64,000 nt of DNA, taken from the NCBI GenBank assembly GCA_964494205.1, contig CAZBRD010000004.1:1-64000 (forward strand). Reading direction: 5' to 3'. Both the position numbers and the translations under genes were made by a program. The DNA comes from JBBTCX01 sp964494205. Its GTDB lineage: Bacteria; Planctomycetota; Phycisphaerae; UBA1845. Positions 34,176 to 43,673 of the stretch are shown piece by piece. Every line of letters starts with the position of its first letter. Position 1 is the first letter of the stretch. The notes under the pieces were generated by a model, which saw only the letters and a list, made by a program, of their open reading frames with translations, had not been told where the DNA came from and did not search any database.

Positions 34176-35591
34176 ATGACCGTCCGCGGGAAACTCAGCC
34201 TCGCCTTCACCGCACTGCTTGTTGTTCTTCTGCTGGCAGGTGGTTTCGCACTGAACGCCGTCCAACGCAGCAGCGAGCACGTTCACGAATACAGCCGGGT
34301 GCGCGAGGTATCACACCTTACCTCCGATCTACGCACGGCCATCTATCAGCAATTGGCGATCTCCGCGAAATTGATGACTCCGCCTGCCGGACACGATGAT
34401 GTCCAATGGTCGAAGTACTGGGTTGATGACATCGACGTTCAGATTCACCACGCAGAGTCCGACAAGGAACGGGAACTCTGGACGCAGATGCGCCAATCGG
34501 TTCAGGAATTCGGAGTGAGCATTCATCGCCCGCGCGAAGAGGTGGACCTCGACCCGCTGGTTCGCCGAATGGAAACGGGCTTGAGACTGCTGCGTGATCA
34601 CTACGATGTGGCTGAGTTCCAGTCGATTCGCGTGGTTTCAGCGGCTGCCTTTCAGGCACAGGTAGCTGTGGGTGTTGCGTGCCTCTTTACGGTCTTCGCG
34701 TTTCTCATTTATCTCGTGGTCATTCGACACTGGCTGGTTTATCCGATCGAAGTGCTTCAGAAGGCCACCGAGAAAATCGGCGAAGGAAAACTCGACTATG
34801 CGGTGCCGCTGCACGGGCAGCATGAACTGGCCCAACTTGCGCGCGGGATCGAGACGATGGCTGGTCGATTGTCTGAGCACCAACGAGAATTGCTTGAAGC
34901 TCGCGAGCTGAGTGCCATTGGCGAGCTGTGCACCAACGTCGCACACGGTTTGCGTAATCCGTTGGCGGCGCTGCGAGCGACGGCTGAGCTTGCCCATCGG
35001 CGGTTGAAAGACACGCCGAAAGTGCAGGAGCTGGTTCGTGATGTGCTCGTTCAGGCTGATCGCGTGGATCAACGCATCACACGCTTGTTCCAGTTCAGTC
35101 GGCCAATGACGCTGCACCCGCGCGAATGGTCGTTTGATGAGTTGGCTGAATCCGTTCGTACGGAAGTGCAGGCGCAGCTGGAGCAACGATCGTTATTGTT
35201 AGTCATTGAGGATTTGTGCGGCGAGCGAAAGTTGTATGTGGACAAAGACGCGATGGTCCAAGCGATGGCCGAATTGGTTCTCAACGCAACGCACCACAGT
35301 CCAGACAATTCCACGTTGACGATCAGGGGAGAGTTTGTTTCCACGGCTGGCGGCAATGGGCATCGAGCATTGCGAATTCAAGTGATTGATCACGGAGCGG
35401 GTATGGCTCCGCAGACAGTAGAGAAGGCGTTCCACCTCTTTTTCACCAGCCGCCCAGAAGGCAGCGGAATGGGCTTGGCGATGGTTCGAAGAACCGTTGA
35501 GCGACACAACGGTTCGATCAACCTCTCGTCAGAATTGGGACGAGGTACAACCGTATCCATTGATATACCGTTCGTGAACCATATCGCGTAA
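34176..35591 (+). CDS. Membrane sensor histidine kinase, probable partner of the divergent regulator
   Basis: A 471-residue kinase: membrane helices at about 8-26 and 162-184 with a helical periplasmic sensor between (four-helix-bundle look), HAMP 185-240, H-box with His257 in TNVAHGLRNPLAAL, and a GHKL domain (ELVLNATHHSP, DHGAGMA, GSGMGLAMV). It starts 15 bases after the pseudopilin stop, so both come from the sigma-54 promoter. Being cotranscribed with the structural gene it may regulate would give positive feedback. Confidence 0.9.
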   Translation: MTVRGKLSLAFTALLVVLLLAGGFALNAVQRSSEHVHEYSRVREVSHLTSDLRTAIYQQLAISAKLMTPPAGHDDVQWSKYWVDDIDVQIHHAESDKERELWTQMRQSVQEFGVSIHRPREEVDLDPLVRRMETGLRLLRDHYDVAEFQSIRVVSAAAFQAQVAVGVACLFTVFAFLIYLVVIRHWLVYPIEVLQKATEKIGEGKLDYAVPLHGQHELAQLARGIETMAGRLSEHQRELLEARELSAIGELCTNVAHGLRNPLAALRATAELAHRRLKDTPKVQELVRDVLVQADRVDQRITRLFQFSRPMTLHPREWSFDELAESVRTEVQAQLEQRSLLLVIEDLCGERKLYVDKDAMVQAMAELVLNATHHSPDNSTLTIRGEFVSTAGGNGHRALRIQVIDHGAGMAPQTVEKAFHLFFTSRPEGSGMGLAMVRRTVERHNGSINLSSELGRGTTVSIDIPFVNHIA

Positions 35592-35652
35592 GCCTAGATT
35601 GCTTTCCCCACTTGCCATGCAGCCTATGGCTCGAACCCGCACGTAAAAAGCA

Positions 35653-35689
35653 AAGGGCCCTCAACTCGATTACTCGAATTGAGGGCCTT
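35653..35689. terminator. Bidirectional intrinsic terminator
   Basis: Arms AGGGCCCTCAACTCGA (35654-35669) and TCGAATTGAGGGCCTT (35674-35689) form a long stem with one bulge and a four-base loop. On the plus strand TTCAATGCTCTTTT follows; on the minus strand CTTTGCTTTTT follows. It separates the convergent kinase (34176-35591) and pseudopilin (35715-36821) genes. Confidence 0.8.
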
Positions 35690-35714
35690 CAATGCTCTTT
35701 TCGTATGCTGTCGG

Positions 35715-36821
35715 TTAGCCGTTGTCTACGCAGTTCTCATACGACGGGCGACCGTTGCCATTGTGCGTAAGGCCTGTTTCGATCGGCTCGTTGGGAAGCG
35801 TATCCTTCTGCCAGCCGTCGCCGCGAACGATGATGCAGCGATTCTGGGTTTGCAGATCAGGATCCATGTACACTTGCTCGGTGCGATAGTGCAGCGCGTA
35901 ACCGGCCGAGTCTTCCGTACCTTCAATGTAAATTCGCTGGAACTCACCGTGCGAGTCGACAAACGCGCGGTTGTAGGACCAGTCGGGACCGTGCCAGCCG
36001 CGAACGGCCTTGTTGGGACCCGGATCAATACCCGGCTGGAGGAAGTCGCAATTCTCTTTGCGCGTTGCCCACGCCCAGCGACCAATGTTCTCCTCGTAAT
36101 ACAGCGTACGGGCAGGCGTGATGACGCGAGAGACCGGACGCATATACGGTGAGTTACTGTCCATCGGCCCGCCGCCGCTTGGTGCGGTCATGAATACGTT
36201 GGCGGAGTAACTGTTTCCGAAGTGGTCGAAGGATGAAACTTCAGGCGTGTTTACCCAATCCGAGCAGTGAGCCGCACGCGGCGGTCCGTCGTCGCCCGGA
36301 CACTTGAACAGGTCGAGGGTCAATTTGGTGTCGTTTTCCGCACCGATACGATCGAACGTCGGAATCGTGCTGTCCTTGAAACCGCTCGGATAGAGGATTT
36401 CATTCATAGGACGCGAGGCCGGACCGTAACCGTTCTTGGTTCCATACTTGCTGGCGAGGAATTGGAAGGCTGCGCCACCCGGAGCGGAGCCGATGAACGG
36501 ACCGCCACGACCTGCCTTGCCGCCCCACTCGTATGCGCCGATGAACGACGGATCGCTGGGGTTCTGGAAATACTGCAACGGGTGAACCGGAATGCCCCAG
36601 CCCTGAGGATCATCAGCTTCGTACACGCGACTGCTGGTGGCGATATTCTTAATGTGCGCCAAGCACGCATTTCGCTTAGCGTTTCGACGGGCCGCTTCCA
36701 GCGAAGGAAGCAAGATGGCCAACAGCAACGCAATAATCGCAATAACGACGAGGAGCTCGATGAGCGTAAAACCCGCCGTCTTTCCGCGCGAAGCTCTTAA
36801 CTGGTTCACACGCGATGTCAT
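35715..36821 (-). CDS. Prepilin-type planctomycete surface protein
   Basis: The start is the ATG at 36821, with AGGAG seven bases upstream (368 residues). A textbook class III leader ends KTAG and is followed by FTLIELLVVIAIIALLLAIL, with Glu at +5. The globular part has several Trp/Gly-rich loops and ends with an NRAFVDSHGEFQRIYIEG segment, the place of the H-X9-DG motif in related families. Planctomycetes carry dozens of these large pseudopilins, probably substrates of the pilus/secretion machine such as that encoded at 6-14.7 kb. The regulator of this copy is not evident. Confidence 0.85.
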   Translation of the reverse strand: MTSRVNQLRASRGKTAGFTLIELLVVIAIIALLLAILLPSLEAARRNAKRNACLAHIKNIATSSRVYEADDPQGWGIPVHPLQYFQNPSDPSFIGAYEWGGKAGRGGPFIGSAPGGAAFQFLASKYGTKNGYGPASRPMNEILYPSGFKDSTIPTFDRIGAENDTKLTLDLFKCPGDDGPPRAAHCSDWVNTPEVSSFDHFGNSYSANVFMTAPSGGGPMDSNSPYMRPVSRVITPARTLYYEENIGRWAWATRKENCDFLQPGIDPGPNKAVRGWHGPDWSYNRAFVDSHGEFQRIYIEGTEDSAGYALHYRTEQVYMDPDLQTQNRCIIVRGDGWQKDTLPNEPIETGLTHNGNGRPSYENCVDNG

Positions 36822-37182
36822 GGTAATCTCCTGAGACTTACTCACCCGGCGACTCCAAGCCGCCGGTCTCAAAGTTTCACTTAACAAACTGTTGTTGGTT
36901 TTGGGTTGGTTCCAGGTCTGGTACTGTTGAACGCAACCGGTTTCAAAACCTTATCGTACCAAAACGAAACAATCAACGCAAAAACCGCCGAAACTATCGG
37001 CCCCATTCACTCAAACCTCACCCCGCTGCCGCGGTTTGAGAATTCGGCGTCTTTCCCTATTACTAGAACACCGGCGGATGAAATCTGGCGGGTGTGATCT
37101 TTGGAAAAATCAGGTAACGAATGCGCCACAAACCGTTGAGCGGGGTGATAATATATAGGGTGGAGTCTGACGTTTTCGACCC
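36822..37182. other. Divergent intergenic region
   Basis: About 361 bases between the pseudopilin and the Ser/Thr kinase. The leader side of the pseudopilin is rich in CAA/AAC words. I see no gene, dispersed repeat or strong promoter match. Confidence 0.5.
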
Positions 37183-38865
37183 TTGCGTCCGTCTGCGGCT
37201 TCCGTTTCTGGGTTGTTGGCTGTGTCCTGTACGTTAACTGACGAAGAACTGTGGAGCGGGCTTGATCGGCTGAAGCCGGAAATCGAGCAGCATGTCGTAG
37301 AGTGCGACGAATGTCGCTCGCGTGCGAAGTTCTTTCGTGCTGGCATTGACGCGGTTCAGACGGCATCAGCACCTCCCACCCTACCTATCCCATCGCGCAT
37401 CGGCAGCTATGTCGTGCACCGACGCATCGGCGAGGGAGGCATGGGCATTGTCTATGAGGTCGAGCAGCAAACACCACGGCGAATGGTCGCACTAAAGGTC
37501 ATTCGCGGCGGCCACCACATCGATGAATATCGGCTGCGTTTGTTCCAGCGAGAAGCACAAACTTTGGCGCGGTTGCGTCATCCGGCCATTGCATCGATTT
37601 ACGAGGCTGGGAGGACGGAAGATGGCCAGGAATTCTTCGCGATGGAGCTGGTACGCGGGGTGCCGCTCAATACGTACGTGAAGGACAACAACCTGCCCAG
37701 GCGGAGGCGACTCGAGCTTTTCCGCAAAATCTGCGACGCGATCAACTACGCACACCAGCGCGGAGTCATCCATCGAGACTTGAAGCCATCGAATATCCTC
37801 GTCGATTCTGAGGGGCAACCGAAGATTCTTGACTTTGGCCTGGCGCGAATCACCAGCTCCGATGACAACATTAACACGACTACGATCACGGCCGTCGGAA
37901 AGATCATGGGCACCTTGCCGTACATGAGCCCGGAAGAGGCACGTGGTCACTCGGAAGAAATCGATACACGAAGCGATGTGTACTCACTGGGTGTCATCTT
38001 CTACGAGATTATCACGGGGCAGTTGCCCTACAGCGTGCGAAAGGCTGCGCTGCATGAGGCTGTGCGGGTGATCTGTGAAGAAGCGCCGCGGCGACCGAGC
38101 AGCATCGAGCGCTCGCTTCGCGGTGACCTCGATACGATTGCATTGAAGGCGATTGAGAAGGAACCATCGCGAAGGTATCAGAGCGCGGCGCAGTTCTCAG
38201 AGGACGTCAATCGCTATTTGACTGATCAACCGGTATTGGCGCGGCGGTCAAGCGTCATTTATCAGTTCATCAAGTTGCTACGTCGTCAGCGATTTGTGTT
38301 CATCTTTCTCGTAGCGGTTCTTGCCGTCATAGTTGTAGGGGCTTTTTCCATCATTCGGGTATCGAAGGAGATTACCGACATTGGAGAAATGCAGATCCGA
38401 CAACAGACGCTGATTTATTCGGGGCAACTGGCTAAGTTGGGAACCTACTCGATTGACGTAGGCCACTTTGAGCAGGCCGAGCGATACCTCAGGGAAGCTC
38501 TTGGAATTCTAAGTCGCAAAGAACACGAAGTTGACCCAGTGCGACTCGCGCGAATTAAGACGACGTTGGCGTTTGCGATTATCAAGAACGCCAAGAAGGC
38601 GCCGAACGACTCCGGGGAACGCGACTTCGAAGGCATGCTGTTTGAAGCCGAGGAGTTGGCCTTGGCGTCTATGACGGCGTTTGAAGCTCCCCGCGAGGGT
38701 GATTTGACCAAGGAAATCCGCGAGACCTTACTTGTTCTGATGGAAGTGTATGCGAAGGACGGTATGAACAGGGAAGAAGAATTGACGAAGATAGAGAGTA
38801 GGCTGCGTGAACTTGATGCTCGATCAACCATAGAAAAAGGTGAGATTCCAAGTGTAAACGGATAG
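37183..38865 (+). CDS. Membrane Ser/Thr protein kinase with an anti-sigma-type zinc motif
   Basis: A 560-residue protein from a TTG start. Residues 37-44 read HVVECDEC, the H-x3-C-x2-C zinc motif of anti-sigma factors. The Hanks kinase domain spans about 73-350: GEGGMGIVYE, Lys105, HRDLKPSN (197-204), DFG (217-219), TLPYMSPE. A membrane helix is at 371-390, followed by a TPR-like outer part (AKLGTYSIDVGHFEQAERYLREALGIL). The ECF sigma gene starts 45 bases downstream, so kinase and sigma factor form a unit; the zinc motif in front suggests that the kinase itself holds or phosphorylates the sigma factor. That link is inference from fusion and order. Confidence 0.88.
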   Translation: MRPSAASVSGLLAVSCTLTDEELWSGLDRLKPEIEQHVVECDECRSRAKFFRAGIDAVQTASAPPTLPIPSRIGSYVVHRRIGEGGMGIVYEVEQQTPRRMVALKVIRGGHHIDEYRLRLFQREAQTLARLRHPAIASIYEAGRTEDGQEFFAMELVRGVPLNTYVKDNNLPRRRRLELFRKICDAINYAHQRGVIHRDLKPSNILVDSEGQPKILDFGLARITSSDDNINTTTITAVGKIMGTLPYMSPEEARGHSEEIDTRSDVYSLGVIFYEIITGQLPYSVRKAALHEAVRVICEEAPRRPSSIERSLRGDLDTIALKAIEKEPSRRYQSAAQFSEDVNRYLTDQPVLARRSSVIYQFIKLLRRQRFVFIFLVAVLAVIVVGAFSIIRVSKEITDIGEMQIRQQTLIYSGQLAKLGTYSIDVGHFEQAERYLREALGILSRKEHEVDPVRLARIKTTLAFAIIKNAKKAPNDSGERDFEGMLFEAEELALASMTAFEAPREGDLTKEIRETLLVLMEVYAKDGMNREEELTKIESRLRELDARSTIEKGEIPSVNG

Positions 38866-38910
38866 TATAGTTCCTGTGTTGTAACCCTAACTCCAGATGC
38901 GTCGTATTGG

Positions 38911-39501
38911 ATGTACAGAATAACGCCAATGTCCTCCGGCAGCTCAGATCGCCAGGGGCTGCCCGAAACAGCCACCACACTGGTCACGCTTCTTCGCGCG
39001 GGAGACCCGCAAGCGGGGTCACTGCTTACGGAGTTGTATCGCACGCCGCTGCTTCGGTTCTGCTGGGGATACCTCAGCAATCTTGAAGAAGCTGAGGACG
39101 CCGTGCAGGAAATCTGCATGAAAGTCGTTCGCGCGAACAACATACCCGATGCGTTTCGACCGTGGTTGTACAAGATTGCCCGCAACCACTGCTTCAATCA
39201 GCTTCGCACAAAAGGCCGGCGGCGAGATCTTCAGGGCGGCGCCATCGATACACAGCTATCGGAGGCGCTAACCGGTCAGCTTACAAGATTGGCCAACGAC
39301 GAGATCCGCGAGAAGCTACGACAGCTTGTGCAATCGCTTCCGGAAACCCAACGAGAAGTTCTGCGCCTTCGTTATGTCGAAGGGCTTCATCGGGCGGAGA
39401 TCGCCGAAGTTCTCGACGTGCCGGAATCAGTTATCAAATCGCGGCTGTTTGAATCGTTAAAGCGTCTTCGGGATCAGGCCGGCTTTCTCACGCAGATGTA
39501 G
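38911..39501 (+). CDS. ECF RNA polymerase sigma factor
   Basis: A 196-residue sigma-70 protein with region 2 at about 35-100 (YLSNLEEAEDAVQEICMKVVR, AFRPWLYKIARNHCFNQLR) and region 4 at about 135-190 (LPETQREVLRLRYVEGLHRAEIAEVLDVPESVIKSRL). It lies 45 bases after the Ser/Thr kinase with the zinc motif. Its stop is one base from the stop of the convergent WYL regulator. Sigma factors of kinase-linked groups are switched by phosphorylation rather than by a classical anti-sigma factor. Confidence 0.9.
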   Translation: MYRITPMSSGSSDRQGLPETATTLVTLLRAGDPQAGSLLTELYRTPLLRFCWGYLSNLEEAEDAVQEICMKVVRANNIPDAFRPWLYKIARNHCFNQLRTKGRRRDLQGGAIDTQLSEALTGQLTRLANDEIREKLRQLVQSLPETQREVLRLRYVEGLHRAEIAEVLDVPESVIKSRLFESLKRLRDQAGFLTQM

Positions 39502-39502
39502 A

Positions 39503-40579
39503 TTACGATGGAATCAGGTCGTCGGGTGTCGGCGCTACGGTGTCGAACTTGCGCACGACACCATCACGGGGTAAATCACGCGGCGCGACTTCGCCCCTAA
39601 GGTCAGTCGCCTTCCGATAGTAATCACTCATCGTTTGGACATGGTTAGAAACAATCGCAATTAGTTCTGCCGGTTCCAACACTTGTGCCTGGTTACCGTA
39701 ACCCAGCACCCACCATGCGATTTCCGTGATTCCATCTACATCCACCTCGAACAAGAGTGAACCGTCCGGCTCAAGCAAAGTCCGTTGCGTCTTGTGCCAG
39801 ATGACTTCATTTACATTTCCTGCGACCATATTCAAGAAACGAATTTTGACGTGATAGCGGTTGCTGCCGCGAATCATCGACCATGCGTTTCCGAAGTACC
39901 TGTCCAGCGAGAAGTCGCGGTCTTTGGTAAATTGATCAGGGAGCGGACGCATCTCAATCACGCGCTCAACCTTGAACGTGCGCATTCCGCCCGCCTCGCG
40001 CGAGCGACCAATCAGGTACCACGCACGATGGATGAACGCCAAGTGATACGGCTCAACGACGTCCTCTATTTCGCGTTTCTCGTAGAAGGAATCATATCTC
40101 ATTTGGATCGGCCAGCGTTCCGCAATCGCGCTTTGGATTAACGGGAGATTGGGTGCGACCGCCGATGTTTCCGATGACGGCGCGTGACGGAAGGAGATAT
40201 TCTCCATTAACGGCCGACAGTGATCCTGAAGATGGGTCGGAAGCGTGCCTTCGATTTTGATGACTGCCGAAAAGGTCGTTTCTTGGGAGATGACGGAGGG
40301 ATGTGAACCGGCTGTTCGCAGAATCAAGCAGAGGGCGAGTGCTTCGGCGGGCGTGAATGAAACGGGAGGCAGCAATGCGCGGCGGGCGGTCGAATACGTC
40401 TTGGTTTTGCGATCGTATTCAAACGGCAAGCCCGCGCCGGTGAGGACCTTCAGGTCGCGAAAGAGCGTGCGGCGATTCACGCCGAGGGAAGCGGCTAACT
40501 CCTCCGCCGTGCTGGGTCGCCCCGATTGCAGCGCCTGGATCAGCCCCAGCAATCGCTCGACACGACCCGTTTCCATCAC
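39503..40579 (-). CDS. WYL-domain transcriptional regulator
   Basis: A 358-residue protein: DeoR-like winged helix at about 5-62 (STAEELAASLGVNRRTLFRDLKVL), then a WYL domain (about 145-225) with the namesake motif in RAWYLIGRSREAG, and a WCX extension (GNQAQVLEPAELIAIVSNHV). WYL domains bind nucleic-acid or nucleotide ligands and often control defence or DNA-damage genes. The neighbours upstream are a membrane protein and a sugar isomerase, so the target is not obvious. It is separated from the membrane-protein gene by 18 bases and probably cotranscribed. Confidence 0.88.
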   Translation of the reverse strand: MMETGRVERLLGLIQALQSGRPSTAEELAASLGVNRRTLFRDLKVLTGAGLPFEYDRKTKTYSTARRALLPPVSFTPAEALALCLILRTAGSHPSVISQETTFSAVIKIEGTLPTHLQDHCRPLMENISFRHAPSSETSAVAPNLPLIQSAIAERWPIQMRYDSFYEKREIEDVVEPYHLAFIHRAWYLIGRSREAGGMRTFKVERVIEMRPLPDQFTKDRDFSLDRYFGNAWSMIRGSNRYHVKIRFLNMVAGNVNEVIWHKTQRTLLEPDGSLLFEVDVDGITEIAWWVLGYGNQAQVLEPAELIAIVSNHVQTMSDYYRKATDLRGEVAPRDLPRDGVVRKFDTVAPTPDDLIPS

Positions 40580-40597
40580 GAAGATTCCGCCCCTAGG

Positions 40598-41938
40598 TCA
40601 GCCGGACCAAGTCGTAAAAGGTAGAGTCCGCAGCACGATGAAGCTGATGACCGACGCCATCGCCACCAGAGCCATGATGAGGAAGGTGAAACGCCGAAGT
40701 TTGCGCGCACACCAAAGGATGACGACCAAAAGGAAAAGGTTCGCACCCACTCCTGCCAGCAATCGCCCGAGCGTTTCATCCGATGTAGCGATCCATGGCA
40801 ACCGGGGCCACGCAGCCAGGAGGGCTGCAATCACTAGTCCAAGCGAGGAATTGACGAAGGCGAAACTGCGCGCGTGTGGTATCAATCGGCCTGCCGTAGT
40901 CCAAGGGGCGTTTTCAAGTAATTGCTGTCGCCAGTAGATCGACAGCCAAGCACATAGCCACGCAGACATTGACAACGCAATGATCATGCACGTGAACACG
41001 ATCGGGTAAAAGTCAATCAACGCGACAGACCTCGCGGGGACCCTTTCCAGGCAAAACGAACAAAGCATCAGCGAAGCGAGCGCGATCCCAACGTCGGCGA
41101 CTCCGGCGCTCCACGATCGTTCGACGAGCAAAAAGCAGGCCAAGCTGCAAGCACCGGCGGAAAGAGTTGTAATCATAAGTACTCTGCCCGCCTCAACCCC
41201 GATCATGGCGGTCGGAACGGCGAGGTGAAAGCTGACGAGCATCAGGACAAACATCGCGACAGCACCGCAACTGATGCGAAAGCCGCGCGTGACGTTTGCG
41301 GGGGTGGCTAGTTCATCCGGTCTGCAAAATGTGGCGAGCCAGCGCGACCGGGCCTGCCACCACTTTACGAGGGCGACCGCGATCAGCGTGATCACTGAGA
41401 GACTGGCCATCATCCAAAGTGTGAGGGCTGTGCGCTCGGGACGACCGGTGCGCGACGTTTCGTACACCGGCATCAAGAGGCAAACCCACAAGGCCAGCAT
41501 TACACAAAGCCAGTAGAAGCAGGTTGTGAGCGCTCGCTGACCGGACGAATGCCATGCGACCAGACAGGCAAGACTCAGAATCCCTATCACCCAAACGCCG
41601 CTGATAGTGAACGGGGGCATTTCATTTGCGGTTGCGTCAAAACCGCGTGTGAGGTCTACGGTTGCAAAGACCGCGCGCACGGTTAACAGCAAGACGATGA
41701 CAATCGCCGCGACAGCGCCAAGCAGCAAACCGGCGGTGTGCAGAAAGCGTGTGGATGTTTCGGGTTTGCCTGACTCTCGCGATGAGGATGCGCTTGAGAT
41801 GATCCGCGCGAGGAGGACAAATATGAGGCTGAGAATCGCACAGGGCCAGGCAATTCGGTTTTCCAGCAGGAGCGTGAAGTCGCGTGGTGTAGCGGCACCG
41901 ATCATGAATGCGCTCGAATCGACAGCGGCAATCATCAT
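40598..41938 (-). CDS. Polytopic membrane protein, unknown
   Basis: A 446-residue protein with about eleven to twelve hydrophobic helices spread evenly over the chain (for example ILSLIFVLLARII, LLLGAVAAIVIVLLLTV, LSLACLVAW, GAVAMFVLMLVSFHLAV and the IVFTCMIIALSMSAWLCAWLSIY region). No transporter signature or charged catalytic motif stands out. It shares a likely transcript with the isomerase upstream (39-base gap) and the WYL regulator downstream. I do not recognise a family. Confidence 0.65.
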   Translation of the reverse strand: MMIAAVDSSAFMIGAATPRDFTLLLENRIAWPCAILSLIFVLLARIISSASSSRESGKPETSTRFLHTAGLLLGAVAAIVIVLLLTVRAVFATVDLTRGFDATANEMPPFTISGVWVIGILSLACLVAWHSSGQRALTTCFYWLCVMLALWVCLLMPVYETSRTGRPERTALTLWMMASLSVITLIAVALVKWWQARSRWLATFCRPDELATPANVTRGFRISCGAVAMFVLMLVSFHLAVPTAMIGVEAGRVLMITTLSAGACSLACFLLVERSWSAGVADVGIALASLMLCSFCLERVPARSVALIDFYPIVFTCMIIALSMSAWLCAWLSIYWRQQLLENAPWTTAGRLIPHARSFAFVNSSLGLVIAALLAAWPRLPWIATSDETLGRLLAGVGANLFLLVVILWCARKLRRFTFLIMALVAMASVISFIVLRTLPFTTWSG

Positions 41939-41977
41939 CAGTTCAATGACAGTTTCAATGGACTTGTTCCGAATTGG

Positions 41978-42883
41978 TCAACCGGCGGCCGGCTCTGCTG
42001 CGGCATCGCGGCGCGTAAACTTCGGAGCGTTGCGGTCGCCCTTGTAAGCGGAAAGGATTGCTTGCTTCGCGTTGATGCAATCGGTCAGATATTTCGCCGC
42101 AGCGGGCAAAGCGGCCTCGGGTTCGTCCAGGTTCGGCACCCACATCTTCGGCCATTCGAACATCACATACCGATCGTAAATCTGCCCCTTAAGCAGGTCG
42201 ATTTGACGAGACACCTCGCACTGCCCTTCGCCGAGTTGCGTGTACTGAAGCAAGACGCCGTTGGAATCAAACTGGGCATCGCACACGTGAACCAACCCGA
42301 TCTTGTTGCCAAGTCGCGGAATGGAGGTCGTCGGTCGCTCGCCGTCGCTCATCGCGTAGCATTGATTCCAGCAGCAGCGAACGGCTGGGTGTTCAACGGC
42401 ATCCACAACGAACCAAAGGTCGGCGCTGCCAGGAAAATCGCCGCCGTTTTCGACCAGCAAAGTAACGCCCCAGCGACTCAAGATCGGCACAAGCGAACTG
42501 ACATGCCCGGCAATTCGCGCCAGTGCTTCGCGCGGGTTATCCCATTTCTGAATCTCGCCAGGCAGAATTCTGACGTATGGACATTCCAGCCTGCCCGCGA
42601 GTTCAATGAACTCAGTCAGAATCGCTTTCTGGCGCGCTACTTCACGCGGCTTTTTGGAATCCAACGTCGCAGAGCAGGCGAGGCAAACCAGTTCGACTTT
42701 TTTCTCGGCGAATAGCTCTTTGGTCTTGTCGGGTTTGCCGGCGAGTTCCGGAACGAGCGGAAGATGCAGTTCGCCGCGGAGGCCGCGCAGCTCGACACCC
42801 TGAAATCCCATGCTCGACGCGCTCGCGAGAACCGTCGCGAGATCCCAACCCGGACAAGACAGTGTGCTAAAACCGATCTTCAT
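41978..42883 (-). CDS. Sugar-phosphate isomerase/epimerase, TIM-barrel family
   Basis: A 301-residue AP-endonuclease-2/xylose-isomerase-like TIM barrel. It starts KIGFSTLSCPGWDLATVLASA and MGFQGVELRGLRGELHLPL; metal-binding candidates are Glu in LLVENGGDF, Asp in WFVVDAVEHP, His in GLVHVCDAQ and Glu in YVMFEWPKMW. Typical length. The family isomerises or epimerises free or phosphorylated sugars and inositols; the substrate cannot be told. The conserved His/Asp/Glu set appears intact, so it should be active. Confidence 0.82.
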   Translation of the reverse strand: MKIGFSTLSCPGWDLATVLASASSMGFQGVELRGLRGELHLPLVPELAGKPDKTKELFAEKKVELVCLACSATLDSKKPREVARQKAILTEFIELAGRLECPYVRILPGEIQKWDNPREALARIAGHVSSLVPILSRWGVTLLVENGGDFPGSADLWFVVDAVEHPAVRCCWNQCYAMSDGERPTTSIPRLGNKIGLVHVCDAQFDSNGVLLQYTQLGEGQCEVSRQIDLLKGQIYDRYVMFEWPKMWVPNLDEPEAALPAAAKYLTDCINAKQAILSAYKGDRNAPKFTRRDAAAEPAAG

Positions 42884-43105
42884 CGTTTTGCTGATTCCCG
42901 ATCAATCCCAAAGGCCCATTCCCAAGCGCATCGGAAGGCCGTTCACCACGCTTGAACGTTGGTGGGGCAGGCTATCAGGTAGAACGCGCCCGTCAATGTC
43001 GTGCAGTATTTCCGGCCCTTACTGAACGAATCGGGAACTTCTCGTCAGCTCGATCGACTAAGTACTCATGGACCTGACAAGCTTCATTTCAACAGGAGGA
43101 AAACA

Positions 43106-43429
43106 ATGATCGCGACATCTAGAAAGAACCTCACTCTAGGGGCGACTGTGTGCACGCTGGCGATGGTGGCAGGCTATGTCTGGATCTGCCGCGGGGATCA
43201 ACCCGCGACTAAACAAACAGCGCAGGGCGAAATAGAGAAAATCGTCCGTGAAAAGGACGCGCCCAAGAAGCCAACCACATTAGTCGCGCGTCCCGAAGGT
43301 GACACAACGAATGAACCACCAATTAAGACCACGATCAAGAAGCCAACAGGTGGCGGTTTGAATGAGAAAGTCCTGCGGGGGCGTGGCGTTCACAAGCCCA
43401 AGAAGGACGAAAAGACGCCAGCGGTGTGA
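43106..43429 (+). CDS. Small membrane-anchored Lys/Pro/Thr-rich protein, copy 1
   Basis: The start is the ATG at 43106 with AGGAGGA six bases upstream (107 residues); the longer frame from 43001 is not needed. One N-terminal membrane helix (about 10-28, LGATVCTLAMVAGYVWIC) and a disordered basic tail that ends KKDEKTPAV. It has a paralogue 245 bases downstream with the same design and the same end. No family known; the tail could bind nucleic acid or peptidoglycan acids outside the membrane. Confidence 0.7.
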   Translation: MIATSRKNLTLGATVCTLAMVAGYVWICRGDQPATKQTAQGEIEKIVREKDAPKKPTTLVARPEGDTTNEPPIKTTIKKPTGGGLNEKVLRGRGVHKPKKDEKTPAV

Positions 43430-43673
43430 TTTTTCGAAGGTCACCATTGAGAATCTAGGCGGCATAACACCTGTTTTGGGCGAGTTTTCGAATCCCAAAG
43501 GAACCGACACCGGTTTCGGGGCGTCTAATGCCTTGGAAACCGGTGCGTCGCGAGTCGGAAGGTGTCACCTAACTTGACTCGCACTAGGAAGTTGCAGATA
43601 CTTTGATAGGGGCGGTCCTGCCGCCCTGATCTGCGTTTCATCCTTTGACCCAATACGACGGGAGGATTCGATT

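Noticed and set aside
43609..43627. GGGCGG-TCCTG-CCGCCC hairpin as a terminator
   Set aside because: Six-bp stem without a T-tract; too weak to call.
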